A stretch of 54,532 bases of DNA from Clostridia bacterium (GTDB taxonomy: Bacteria; Bacillota; Clostridia; Christensenellales; Aristaeellaceae), in contig JAFYDF010000154.1 of the NCBI GenBank assembly GCA_017544935.1, positions 1 to 54,532 of the forward strand, read 5' to 3'. Shown piece by piece: positions 8,318 to 17,217 of this stretch. The position numbers and the translations under genes were made by a program. The notes beneath the pieces were generated by a model. The model was not told the origin of the DNA. It was given only the letters and a program-made list of their open reading frames with translations, and did not search any database. Within the stretch, counting starts at the first letter, position 1; each line of letters starts with the position of its first letter.

Positions 8318-10015
8318 ATGGCAGAAGCGCTTGAACGCACCAATTTTATCTGGGATGCGATTGATCTTGATTTGGAAAGCGAACGCTGCCAGCAGATCCG
8401 GACCCGTTTCCCTCCCGAACCGAACGGCTATCTGCACATCGGCCATTGTAAAGCACTGATCACGGACTTCGGAACTGCCGAGAAATACGGCGGTCTCTGC
8501 AATCTCCGCTTTGACGATACGAATCCTGCAAAGGAAGATGACGAATACGCGGAAGGCATCAAGCGTGATATCGAATGGCTCGGATTTCACTGGAACGGCG
8601 GCCTTTATTACGCCAGCGACTATTATGACAAGCTGTACGAGATCGCTGAGGACTTTATCATCCGTGGCTTGGCATATGTTGATGAGCTTACTCCCGAGCA
8701 GATGACTGAATACCGTGGAACACTAACTGAGCCAGGCAAGGATTCTCCCTGGCGCAACCGTCCTGCGGAAGAAAGTCTCGATCTTTTCCGCCGCATGAAA
8801 GCAGGCGAGTTTCCCGAAGGCCGCTACATCCTTCGTGCAAAGATCGACATGGCATCGCCTAACATCAACATGCGTGATCCCGCGATGTATCGCATTCTCT
8901 ACAAAGAGCACTGGCGCACCGGCAAGAAGTGGTGCATCTATCCCATGTATGACTATGCGCATCCTATCAGTGACGCCCTGGAAGGCATTACTCACTCCCT
9001 TTGCAGTCTCGAGTTCGAAAACCATCGCCCTCTGTATGACTGGGTCGTAGAGAATGCCGGCTTCCGTAAGGAAACGCTCCGTGACGGAAAGATCTATCAC
9101 GGTCCCCGCCAGATCGAGTTCGCTAGGCTGAATATTACACGCACCGTAATGAGCAAGCGTCATCTCCGCCGTTTGGTGGAAGAAGGCTATGTCTCCGGCT
9201 GGGACGATCCCAGAATGCCCACCCTGAGTGCTATGCGCCGCCGTGGTTTCCCAGGTGCTGCCATTCGTGCATTTGTTGAACAGGTAGGTCTCTCCAAGGT
9301 TGACAGTACTGTTGATGTTGCCATGCTCGATGCCTGCGTCCGTGATGAACTGGGTGATAAAGCTCCCCGTGCAATGGCTGTCCTGAATCCTGTCAAAGTA
9401 GTGTTCACGAATGTACCAGAAGACTGGGAAGACACGCTCACGATGGAAAACCATCCTGACCATCCCGAAGCCGGTGAACGTCAGGTGACTATCAGCCGTG
9501 AAATCTGGATCGAGCAGGAAGACTTTGCGGAAGATCCGCCCAAGAAGTTCTTCCGTCTGAAGCCCGACGGAGAGGTACGTCTTAAAGGGGCCTATATCAT
9601 CAAGTGCGAGAACGTCGTTCATAACGAGGACGGTACGATCAACCGCATCGAATGCAGCATCGACCTAGACACTCGTTCAGGAAGTGAAGGCGCAAACCGC
9701 AAGGTCAAAGGCACCATCCACTGGGTCAATGCCCGTGACTGCAAACCGTTCGAAGGCCGTCTGTATGAACAGCTGATGACCGAGGAATGGGACACGGCAG
9801 CAGCCGAGGATAAAAAGGATATTACCAAATTCCTTTCCCCCGACTCTCTGACCATCGCGCACGGCTACTGCGAGCATGCTGTCGCAGCTGCCAATGTAGG
9901 CGATACGTTCCAGTTCCTGCGCGAAGGCTACTTCTGCAAGGATCAGGACAGTACGGAGGAGGCTCCTGTCTACAACCGTGTCGTCAGTCTGAAGAGCAGC
10001 TATCCGAATAAATAA
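8318..10015 (+). CDS. glnS: Glutamine--tRNA ligase
   Basis: A 565-residue class I GlnRS that charges tRNA-Gln directly. Signature motifs are PPEPNGYLHIGHCKA (HIGH) near residue 30, the DDTNP strand, and the KMSKS-type motif VMSKRHL near 270. The two C-terminal beta-barrels for anticodon recognition fill the last 230 residues. The ATG at 8318 is chosen over an in-frame GTG nine bases earlier because the latter lies within the AGGGGTG ribosome site. The close match to the E. coli enzyme length and its rarity in Gram-positive lineages suggest old horizontal transfer, which is inference. Confidence 0.97.
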   Translation: MAEALERTNFIWDAIDLDLESERCQQIRTRFPPEPNGYLHIGHCKALITDFGTAEKYGGLCNLRFDDTNPAKEDDEYAEGIKRDIEWLGFHWNGGLYYASDYYDKLYEIAEDFIIRGLAYVDELTPEQMTEYRGTLTEPGKDSPWRNRPAEESLDLFRRMKAGEFPEGRYILRAKIDMASPNINMRDPAMYRILYKEHWRTGKKWCIYPMYDYAHPISDALEGITHSLCSLEFENHRPLYDWVVENAGFRKETLRDGKIYHGPRQIEFARLNITRTVMSKRHLRRLVEEGYVSGWDDPRMPTLSAMRRRGFPGAAIRAFVEQVGLSKVDSTVDVAMLDACVRDELGDKAPRAMAVLNPVKVVFTNVPEDWEDTLTMENHPDHPEAGERQVTISREIWIEQEDFAEDPPKKFFRLKPDGEVRLKGAYIIKCENVVHNEDGTINRIECSIDLDTRSGSEGANRKVKGTIHWVNARDCKPFEGRLYEQLMTEEWDTAAAEDKKDITKFLSPDSLTIAHGYCEHAVAAANVGDTFQFLREGYFCKDQDSTEEAPVYNRVVSLKSSYPNK

Positions 10016-10034
10016 TCGAAGGGAAGTATAACAT

Positions 10035-11489
10035 ATGGAAATCCGTACTCGCTTCGCACCGTCCCCGACTGGTTTCATGCATCTGGGTGGTCTGCGCACA
10101 GCTCTGTATAACTATCTTTATGCACGTAAAATGGGTGGCAAGTTCATTCTGCGCATCGAAGATACCGACCAGGACCGTTTTGTGGAAGGCGCGACAGAAG
10201 TTATTTATGATACGCTGAGAGGCTGTGGCATCAACTGGGATGAAGGCCCCGATGTTGGCGGTCCCTGCGGGCCTTATGTGCAGTCCGAAAGGAAAGCTCT
10301 GTATCTTCCATACGCAAAACAGCTGGTAGAAAAAGGTGCCGCTTATTACTGCTTCTGCACCAAGGAAGAGCTGGACGAGCGCCGTGCCGCTGCTGAAGCA
10401 AAAGGCGAAGTATTCAAATATGACAAGCATTGCATGAACCTCAGCAAAGAGGAGGTCGAGGAAAAGCTTGCTTCCGGCATCCCCTATGTCATCCGTATGA
10501 ACTGCCCCACTACCGGCGAGAGCACATATCATGATGTAGTGTTCGGCGACATGACTTTCCCGAATGATACCCTTGATGACATGATCCTGATCAAGGCCGA
10601 TGGAATGCCCACCTATAATTTCGCGAATGTAATCGATGACCACCTGATGGGCATCACGCACGTCATGCGCGGCATGGAATACCTTTCTTCCACTCCGAAG
10701 TATAACTTGCTGTACAACGCATTTGGCTGGGAAATTCCCGAGTATGTGCATCTGACGACCGTTATGCGTGACAGCCAGCACAAGCTTTCCAAACGCGACG
10801 GTGATGCATATTACAGTGATTTCATTGAAAAAGGTTATCTGAAGGAAGCGCTGATCAATTACCTGGCACTGGTCGGATGGAATCCCGGTGATGAACGAGA
10901 GTTCTTTACTATGGATGAGCTGGTTGAAGCATTTGACATCCACCGTCTGAACAATGCGCCCGGCATCTTTGATATGGACAAGCTGACCTGGTTCAATGCC
11001 GAGTATATCCGCAAGATGCCTTTCGAGGATTATCTTGCAACAGTCACGCCGTGGTTTGATAAAGTCCTTGCCGGAACGGATACTGATTACAGAAGACTGG
11101 CCGAGCTCATGCAGAGCCGCACGGAAGTCTTTAACCGTGTACCTGATATGGTTCGTTTCCTGGCCGAGATGCCCGAGTATGACCTTGAACTCTACTTCAA
11201 CAAGAAAATGAAGTCTGATCCCCAGGTTGCCCTTGAGAACCTCCAATTTATCCTTCCGGTGCTTGAGAGCGTTCCCGAATGGACAGAGACTACGATCCAT
11301 GATAAGGTCATGGAAGCAATTGCAGCAGCCGGCAAAAAGAATGGAGCTGTGCTCTGGCCGCTGCGCATAGCGATCAGCGGGCAGGCTTCCACGCCCGGCG
11401 GCGCGTTCGAGATAGCATATCTTCTTGGCCGTGAAGAGACCATGAAGCGCTTGAACGCAGCTTTGGCAAAATTATCAGAAAACGCTTGA
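10035..11489 (+). CDS. gltX: Glutamate--tRNA ligase
   Basis: A 484-residue class I GluRS. It shows FAPSPTGFMHLGGLRTA (HIGH region) at 7-23, LRIEDTDQDR at 38-47 and the KMSKS-like KLSKRDG near 252-258. The C-terminal helical anticodon domain is complete. It follows glnS by 19 bases with AGGGAAG as ribosome site, so the two enzymes are probably co-transcribed. With a dedicated GlnRS next door, this GluRS is expected to be specific for tRNA-Glu. No gatCAB genes occur in the window. Confidence 0.97.
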   Translation: MEIRTRFAPSPTGFMHLGGLRTALYNYLYARKMGGKFILRIEDTDQDRFVEGATEVIYDTLRGCGINWDEGPDVGGPCGPYVQSERKALYLPYAKQLVEKGAAYYCFCTKEELDERRAAAEAKGEVFKYDKHCMNLSKEEVEEKLASGIPYVIRMNCPTTGESTYHDVVFGDMTFPNDTLDDMILIKADGMPTYNFANVIDDHLMGITHVMRGMEYLSSTPKYNLLYNAFGWEIPEYVHLTTVMRDSQHKLSKRDGDAYYSDFIEKGYLKEALINYLALVGWNPGDEREFFTMDELVEAFDIHRLNNAPGIFDMDKLTWFNAEYIRKMPFEDYLATVTPWFDKVLAGTDTDYRRLAELMQSRTEVFNRVPDMVRFLAEMPEYDLELYFNKKMKSDPQVALENLQFILPVLESVPEWTETTIHDKVMEAIAAAGKKNGAVLWPLRIAISGQASTPGGAFEIAYLLGREETMKRLNAALAKLSENA

Positions 11490-11514
11490 TTTTCCTCACT
11501 TTTTCTGTTATAAT
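11486..11514 (+). promoter_or_regulatory. Sigma-A promoter of the HPr-like gene
   Basis: TTGATT (11486-11491), 17-base spacer, TATAAT (11509-11514). The -35 box overlaps the TGA of gltX. Confidence 0.8.
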
Positions 11515-11553
11515 GCGTCCATCATTAATCTGAAGCAGGAGGATATATACAGC

Positions 11554-11781
11554 ATGAAGTCCATTCCGATCAAGCTCAGCTTTGCTGAAGAGGTCAAAAC
11601 ATTTGTAAACATCGTCAACCGCTATCCTTATGACATGGACCTGCGCGCCGGTCGCCATGTGGTTGATGCGAAATCCATCCTTGGTATCTTCTCTCTCGAT
11701 CTCAGTCGTCCGATCTCTCTTGAAGTCTATACTGACAGCTGCGACGATCTTGAGAAAGACATTGAGCAGTTCAAGATCTGA
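11554..11781 (+). CDS. HPr-family protein lacking the active-site histidine
   Basis: A 75-residue protein with the HPr fold pattern. The regulatory serine region is conserved: AKSILGIFSL (Ser41) aligns with LKSIMGVMSL around Ser46 of Bacillus HPr. Counting back, the position of His15 is Phe10 and Arg17 is Glu12, so the segment TGIHARPA is replaced by KLSFAEEV. It therefore cannot carry phosphate from enzyme I to sugar permeases. Like Crh, it may act only through the serine, or as a non-phosphorylated regulator; this is inference. AGGAGG precedes the ATG. It has its own promoter and its own terminator and is a single-gene message. Confidence 0.85.
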   Translation: MKSIPIKLSFAEEVKTFVNIVNRYPYDMDLRAGRHVVDAKSILGIFSLDLSRPISLEVYTDSCDDLEKDIEQFKI

Positions 11782-11815
11782 ATCTAATCCTGCCCATGCT
11801 ATCTGAACATAATTC

Positions 11816-11836
11816 AGCCCCCTATGGGGGCTTTTT
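11816..11836 (+). terminator. Intrinsic terminator after the HPr-like gene
   Basis: AGCCCCC, loop TAT, GGGGGCT, then TTTTT. A compact seven-pair GC stem with U-tract. Confidence 0.93.
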
Positions 11837-11846
11837 GCTTTCTAGA

Positions 11847-11874
11847 TTGACAAAATAGAGAAAAAAGATATCAT
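11847..11874 (+). promoter_or_regulatory. Sigma-A promoter of the phoH-pgpH-ybeY/cdd-era operon
   Basis: TTGACA (11847-11852), 16-base spacer, TATCAT (11869-11874). A TATAAT at 11874-11879 is also present but would need a 21-base spacer. Confidence 0.75.
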
Positions 11875-11911
11875 ATAATATGTAAAATAATATACTTCAG
11901 GAGTAATCAGC

Positions 11912-12874
11912 TTGCTTTTATCATTGAATGATCTCGGTTCTTATCAGCGTCTGTTTGGAATGAACGATGCAAACCTTTCCGTTCTGGAAGAAGAATTATC
12001 TGTAAAAGGCATGCTTCACGGGCAGGAACTGCGTTTCACCGGTGATGTGGAAAACGTAGCGATCGCTGAAGATGTCATCACGCATCTCCTCCCGCTCGTT
12101 ACGCGGGGCGATACTGTGGATGCACTGCGCATCCGGTACGCGATAGAGCTTTGCAAAGGCGGCAATGCTGCTTCTATTGACGCGCTTGGCAGTGGCGATA
12201 TTGTCGCTTTCACGCACCGTGGGCGTCCTATCCGGAGCAAAACCCTTGGTCAGAGCAAGTATATCGAGGCCGTGCGTACGCATCAGCTTACGCTTGCAGT
12301 TGGACCTGCAGGAACCGGTAAAACGTATCTGGCAATGTGTCTGGCAGTTGCCGCGCTCAAAAACAAGGAAATCGACCGCATTATCCTGACACGTCCTGCT
12401 GTAGAGGCAGGTGAAAAGCTCGGCTTCCTTCCGGGCGACCTGTCACAGAAAGTCGATCCCTATCTGCGCCCTTTGTATGACGCATTGTACGAGCTCATGG
12501 GAACGGATTCCTATCAGAAACTTGCCGAACGTGGCACGATTGAGGTAGCGCCGCTTGCGTTCATGCGCGGCCGTACCCTGAATGACGCCTTTATCATCCT
12601 GGATGAAGCTCAGAATGCAACCCCCGAACAAATGAAGATGTTCCTGACACGTCTGGGCAACCACTCCCGCTGTGTCGTTACGGGCGATATTTCCCAGACA
12701 GACCTCCCCAAAGACAAGAAGAGCGGACTGGTCGAAGCGATCAATGTCCTTAAGGACGTAAGCGGAATCGCTGTAATCGAGCTAACAGCGCTTGACGTAG
12801 TCCGTCACGAGCTCGTGCAGCGCATCGTGCGCGCATATGAACGCTACGAACAAAAGAATGGAGGCGGAAAATGA
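11912..12874 (+). CDS. phoH: PhoH-family ATPase
   Basis: A 320-residue PhoH/YbeZ-type ATPase, possibly an RNA-handling helicase-like enzyme that works with YbeY. Walker A is GPAGTGKT near 130-137 and Walker B is FIILDEAQNA near 226-235. Further conserved blocks are TRPAVEAGEKLGFLPGD and CVVTGDISQTD. The start is TTG at 11912 behind AGGAG. The stop overlaps the next start as ATGA. The gene order phoH-pgpH-ybeY-cdd-era is classic for Firmicutes. Confidence 0.95.
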   Translation: MLLSLNDLGSYQRLFGMNDANLSVLEEELSVKGMLHGQELRFTGDVENVAIAEDVITHLLPLVTRGDTVDALRIRYAIELCKGGNAASIDALGSGDIVAFTHRGRPIRSKTLGQSKYIEAVRTHQLTLAVGPAGTGKTYLAMCLAVAALKNKEIDRIILTRPAVEAGEKLGFLPGDLSQKVDPYLRPLYDALYELMGTDSYQKLAERGTIEVAPLAFMRGRTLNDAFIILDEAQNATPEQMKMFLTRLGNHSRCVVTGDISQTDLPKDKKSGLVEAINVLKDVSGIAVIELTALDVVRHELVQRIVRAYERYEQKNGGGK

Positions 12875-15402
12875 GCGGCCAAGGCAGATCCCCTTCTCTG
12901 TTTCATACGAAGCTCAAACTTTTAGGAACTAAGCTGCGCGTTTATTTTCAGCGTTTCAGAGTAGCCGCCTTTTCGTTGCGTACGCTCATCAGCCTGTGTG
13001 GTATCATTATCCTGCTGATTGTGTTTACAGCCGCAATCGTTCCTGTACGTTACGATGTAACGGTCGGAACAGTCCCGACACATACAATTACCGCAAACCG
13101 CGATGTCATTGATGAAGTGACAACTGATGCTCTCCGTGCTGAAGCCGCAAAAGCTGTCCCACCGACTTATCACTTTGTCGAGGGTGTAACCGAGAAAGTC
13201 CTCTCCGAACTTGACCAGATCTTCCAACAATTGGATACCGCAGTGCAGTACAGCGAGAATCTTGAAGACTATGGTCCTACCAGGCGCTATACAGCCGAAG
13301 AACTGGCGTATGCCCGTACAATCGTAAAGGATGTGGATCTAAGAGATTACCAGCTTCGCACGCTGCTGAACACGACCCGGGAAGAGCTCTCCTCACTGCA
13401 TACGAAACTTTATGCGGCGGTTCAGAACATGCTTTCCAGCAATGTCACCGAAGGCATGGAAAATGAAGCCGTTTCTGGCGTGATGCAGATTGTCGGCTAC
13501 CAGGTTGACACAAGTCTGCTCCAGAACATCGTGCAGCCAGTTCTGCGTACTGTGATGGAACCAAACATGGTCGTAGACCAGGAAGCAACATCTGCAGCAC
13601 AGCGCGCCGCGCGGGACGCTGTAGTCCCGATTGTATATAAGCAGGGTCAGAACATCATTGTCAAGGGTGAAGGCCTGGTTGAGCAGTATCAGTATGATAT
13701 GCTTTCCAGCCTCGGTATGCTGAGCAGCAACAACGTGGATACCAGGATCTATCTTGGCGCAGGCATCCTTGTAGCTCTTGTCCTGAGCTTGTCCATGATC
13801 CTTCTTCGCCTGACTGAAAAGGCGATGGTCTTTGAGCCTAAGAAACTGGTTCTACTATTTGTTATTCTTGCCCTTACACTTGTATTCTGCATTATAGCCA
13901 GATTCATCAATATTCATTTCGCCCCTGCTGTGCTCACCGCATTGCTTGCAACAGCAATGCTCAGCCTGCAGGCCGGCATCATCTTCAATTGCGCAATCGC
14001 ACTACTTATAAGTGCCCTGGCTGTCGGCGGCAGCACTTCTTACACTGCCGAGATGATGCAGATTCTCATCTGTACGATGTGCTCCGGCGAGCTGGGTGCA
14101 ATCCTTCTCAGCCGCCGCAGTGGCCGTCTGCAGGTGATTTACGCCGGTCTTGCAGCAGGTACTTGCAACTTCGTTGTTATGATGGCACTCAGTCTTATGA
14201 CAAGCAGTGCTATTCATGCTGTTATCGAAAACGCGCTTTACAGCCTCGGCGGCGGTCTGATCTCGGGCGTCCTTTGCATTGCGCTCCAGCCGCTGCTTGA
14301 AGCGATCTTTAATCTGTCCACGCAGACGAAGCTCCTCGAGCTCAGCAATCCGAACCATCCGCTGATGCGCCGTCTGATGCTGGAAGCTCCTGGTACGTAT
14401 CATCATTCACTGATGGTCGCAAACATCGCCGAAGCTGCAGCAGAAGCGGTTGGTGCCAATCCCCTGCTTGCCCGTGTCGGCGGCTATTACCATGACGTTG
14501 GCAAGCTCCGCCGCCCGCAGTACTTCAAGGAAAACCAGCAGGATGGTGAAAACCTGCTCGCAGAAAATGATCCATATACAGCTGCGCAGATCGTCATGTC
14601 CCATACGCACGACGGCGTCACCCTTGCCCGCAATTACCGTCTGCCTCGTGAGATCCTGCGGATCATCGAAGAACATCATGGAAATACTCCTGTCATGTAT
14701 TTCTATACCATGGCAGTAAAGGAAGCGAACGGACAGTATGTCGATCCAGACGCATTCCGTTATAATGCTCAGCCACCTTCTACAAAAGAAGGTGCTGTTG
14801 TGCTGCTAAGCGATACGATCGAAGCAGCTGTGCGCTCTATGAAGGACCCGACGCCAGATGCGATCGAGGAATTCATCATCAAGCTCGTGCGCGGTAAGCT
14901 TCAAGATGGGCAGCTGTCGAACAGCCCTCTTACACTGAAAGACCTGGATGCGATCTGCAATGCTGCTACAACTGTTCTGAATGGTGTTTATCATGAAAGG
15001 ATCGAATATCCCGATCCTCCTGCACTGACCAAGAGCAAGCAAACTATCAAGCCTGAAACAAAACCAGAGTTGAAGCCTGAACCCAAGCCTGCTCCGGCTG
15101 TGCCCGACCTTAACACACCGTGGGACGGCATCACGGAAGAGAAACCGGTTGAAGAGGTTCCTGCCGTTCAAGATGATGTCCATATAGAAGATGAACGTCC
15201 TGAAACAGATCTGTTCCCGCCGCCCCCGCCGATCGAAGGTGAGCAGATTATTGTTGATCCGAGCCAGTTCGAATCTGATGAGCCTCTGAAGACAGTTGAG
15301 CTTCCTGTAGCCGAGACACCGCTCTCCATTGAGGAAGCACTGGCACTGAACGATGCTGAAGAGCAGAAGGCCGATACAGATGCAGATGAGGAAAAGCCAT
15401 GA
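12871..15402 (+). CDS. pgpH: Cyclic-di-AMP phosphodiesterase PgpH (7TMR-HDED / HD domain)
   Basis: An 843-residue membrane protein. There is one N-terminal membrane helix (about 40-60), a large outside 7TMR-HDED domain (about 65-290), seven membrane helices (about 295-480) and a cytoplasmic HD domain with YHHSLMV near 510 and YYHDVGKL near 540. PgpH proteins cleave the second messenger c-di-AMP. The last 135 residues form a low-complexity tail rich in Pro, Glu and Lys (repeated KPE/KPEP), longer than usual and probably disordered. It overlaps phoH and ybeY by four bases each. Confidence 0.94.
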   Translation: MSGQGRSPSLFHTKLKLLGTKLRVYFQRFRVAAFSLRTLISLCGIIILLIVFTAAIVPVRYDVTVGTVPTHTITANRDVIDEVTTDALRAEAAKAVPPTYHFVEGVTEKVLSELDQIFQQLDTAVQYSENLEDYGPTRRYTAEELAYARTIVKDVDLRDYQLRTLLNTTREELSSLHTKLYAAVQNMLSSNVTEGMENEAVSGVMQIVGYQVDTSLLQNIVQPVLRTVMEPNMVVDQEATSAAQRAARDAVVPIVYKQGQNIIVKGEGLVEQYQYDMLSSLGMLSSNNVDTRIYLGAGILVALVLSLSMILLRLTEKAMVFEPKKLVLLFVILALTLVFCIIARFINIHFAPAVLTALLATAMLSLQAGIIFNCAIALLISALAVGGSTSYTAEMMQILICTMCSGELGAILLSRRSGRLQVIYAGLAAGTCNFVVMMALSLMTSSAIHAVIENALYSLGGGLISGVLCIALQPLLEAIFNLSTQTKLLELSNPNHPLMRRLMLEAPGTYHHSLMVANIAEAAAEAVGANPLLARVGGYYHDVGKLRRPQYFKENQQDGENLLAENDPYTAAQIVMSHTHDGVTLARNYRLPREILRIIEEHHGNTPVMYFYTMAVKEANGQYVDPDAFRYNAQPPSTKEGAVVLLSDTIEAAVRSMKDPTPDAIEEFIIKLVRGKLQDGQLSNSPLTLKDLDAICNAATTVLNGVYHERIEYPDPPALTKSKQTIKPETKPELKPEPKPAPAVPDLNTPWDGITEEKPVEEVPAVQDDVHIEDERPETDLFPPPPPIEGEQIIVDPSQFESDEPLKTVELPVAETPLSIEEALALNDAEEQKADTDADEEKP

Positions 15403-16310
15403 CGCCAGCCACCTTTACATTTGAGATCGAAGGTGGAGAGTTTCTTTCACCCTCAGATCTGAAAACGATACAACGGGTCGGACAGTGCTGCCTTTCCGTT
15501 GAAGGCGTTGAGAGGCCCTGCTGTGCCTATCTTCTTCTGACTGATGATGAGACAATTCAGACGATCAACAAAGAGCAGCGCGGGATCGATAGATCGACTG
15601 ATGTGCTCTCTTTCCCATCTGCGCCGTTCACTACTGCCCATACAGCCGGAACCGAGCCTGAGCTTCTGGCCCGAGAATGGGATGCATATGCGCATGCGTG
15701 TCGTTTAGGCGATATTGTCATCTCCTGGGATCACGTCTGCAGGCAAGCGGAAGAATTCGGGCATTCTCAAACGCGTGAACTGTCATACCTTATCGCACAT
15801 TCAATTTTTCACCTGATGGGATACGACCATATGATCGACCATGATAAGGAGTCAATGCGGAAGATGGAAGAAAAAGCATTGGAAAAAGCCGGGATTACCC
15901 GTGTCAGCGATGATGAGCTGATCGCAAAGGCCAAGGAGGCCATGCAGTATTCATATTCACCGTATTCCAAGTACAAGGTCGGTGCATGCCTGCTTTCATC
16001 TGACGGCCGCATGTTCACTGGATGCAATATAGAAAACGCCTCTTATGGAGATACCCTGTGTGCAGAAAGGACAGCGCTTTTCAAGGCAGTTTCGGAAGGC
16101 GCGCGTTCCTTTTCCGTGATTGCCATCGCTGCTGAGAAATCAATGCCCTGGCCATGCGGGCTTTGCCGCCAGGCACTCAATGAGTTCTCACCGGATCTCC
16201 GTGTGATCGTAGCCTGCGGTGATGAACGCGATGAATCTACGCTTCCCGAACTTCTGCCCCACTCTTTCGGCCCCAGCACCGGTACGAGTGAATATCTCGG
16301 AAAGGATTGA
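15399..16310 (+). CDS. Fusion protein: YbeY rRNA-maturation endoribonuclease + cytidine deaminase
   Basis: A 303-residue protein joining two enzymes that are usually separate. Residues 1-165 are YbeY: the zinc motif H-x3-H-x5-H is seen in AHSIFHLMGYDH near 133-144, with STDVLSFP earlier. Residues 170-303 are a cytidine deaminase: YSPYSKYKVGA, the GCNIENASYG block, the catalytic CAER near 220 and the zinc pair PCGLC near 252. The frame is continuous. In related genomes ybeY, dgkA and cdd lie in a row; here dgkA is missing and the other two are joined. It overlaps pgpH by ATGA. Confidence 0.94.
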   Translation: MTPATFTFEIEGGEFLSPSDLKTIQRVGQCCLSVEGVERPCCAYLLLTDDETIQTINKEQRGIDRSTDVLSFPSAPFTTAHTAGTEPELLAREWDAYAHACRLGDIVISWDHVCRQAEEFGHSQTRELSYLIAHSIFHLMGYDHMIDHDKESMRKMEEKALEKAGITRVSDDELIAKAKEAMQYSYSPYSKYKVGACLLSSDGRMFTGCNIENASYGDTLCAERTALFKAVSEGARSFSVIAIAAEKSMPWPCGLCRQALNEFSPDLRVIVACGDERDESTLPELLPHSFGPSTGTSEYLGKD

Positions 16311-16317
16311 TCAGCAT

Positions 16318-17217
16318 ATGGATAATTCAAAGGGATTCCGCAGCGGTTTTGTAGCCATCGTAGGCCGCCCGAATGTAGGTAAATCCACATTGATCAATGC
16401 ATTGGTCGGTGAGAAGGTCGCAATCGTTTCCAGCCGCCCACAGACGACCCGTAACCGCCTGATGGGCATTGTATGCGGTGAGGACTATCAGATGGTTTTC
16501 GTGGATACACCCGGTATCCATACGCCGCGCACCAGGCTCGGCAGCTATATGATGCAGGCTGTCCAGGAAGGCATGGAAGGCATCGATGCCCTGACCGTGC
16601 TTGTAGATGTTACTTCTGTTGGTCCCAATGACCGCCAGATCGCTGCCGACATGGCCAAGAAAAAGGTCCCGGTCTTCCTTCTCCTGAATAAGATCGATCT
16701 TGTGGAGCCAAGCGAACTGCTCCGCATTATCGACATTTTCAAGGATATGGGCTTTACCGCGATCCTCCCGATCAGCGCAAAGGAAAAGAATGGCCTTGAC
16801 GAACTTGTTTCAGAATTGTTGAAAGTCATGCCGAACGGTCCAAAGTATTTCCCGGATGACATGATTACCGACCAGCCTGAACGCCTGATATGTGCCGAGC
16901 TCATACGTGAAAAAGCGCTCCTGCATCTCAGGGACGAAGTCCCGCATGGCATCGGTGTCGAAATTCTCGGCATTCAGAAGAAATCCGAAACTCTGACAGA
17001 GATTCATGCTGATATTTACTGCGAACGTGATTCACATAAAGCAATCATTATCGGTAAACGCGGAGCCATGCTCGCTCAAATTGGCAAGGAAGCCCGCATC
17101 GATATCGAATCTTTGCTCGGTACTCCTGTAAACTTGCAGCTTTGGGTTAAGGTCCGGCCGGATTGGCGCAATTCCTTATCCGACCTCCGTACTTTGGGGT
17201 ATGACGACCGTGCCTAA
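16318..17217 (+). CDS. era: GTPase Era
   Basis: A 299-residue ribosome-assembly GTPase that binds 16S rRNA. G1 is GRPNVGKST near 16-24, G3 DTPG near 63, G4 NKID near 123, and a C-terminal KH domain contains IIIGKRGAMLAQIG near 241-254. The ATG at 16318, 8 bases after the ybeY/cdd stop, gives the canonical N-terminus; the frame is open further upstream inside the preceding gene but that part is not Era-like. Confidence 0.97.
   Translation: MDNSKGFRSGFVAIVGRPNVGKSTLINALVGEKVAIVSSRPQTTRNRLMGIVCGEDYQMVFVDTPGIHTPRTRLGSYMMQAVQEGMEGIDALTVLVDVTSVGPNDRQIAADMAKKKVPVFLLLNKIDLVEPSELLRIIDIFKDMGFTAILPISAKEKNGLDELVSELLKVMPNGPKYFPDDMITDQPERLICAELIREKALLHLRDEVPHGIGVEILGIQKKSETLTEIHADIYCERDSHKAIIIGKRGAMLAQIGKEARIDIESLLGTPVNLQLWVKVRPDWRNSLSDLRTLGYDDRA

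Noticed and set aside
9984..11300. Long open frame antisense to gltX (over 430 codons)
   Set aside because: It lies wholly across glnS/gltX, has no ribosome site or family likeness, and arises from codon bias of the real gene.
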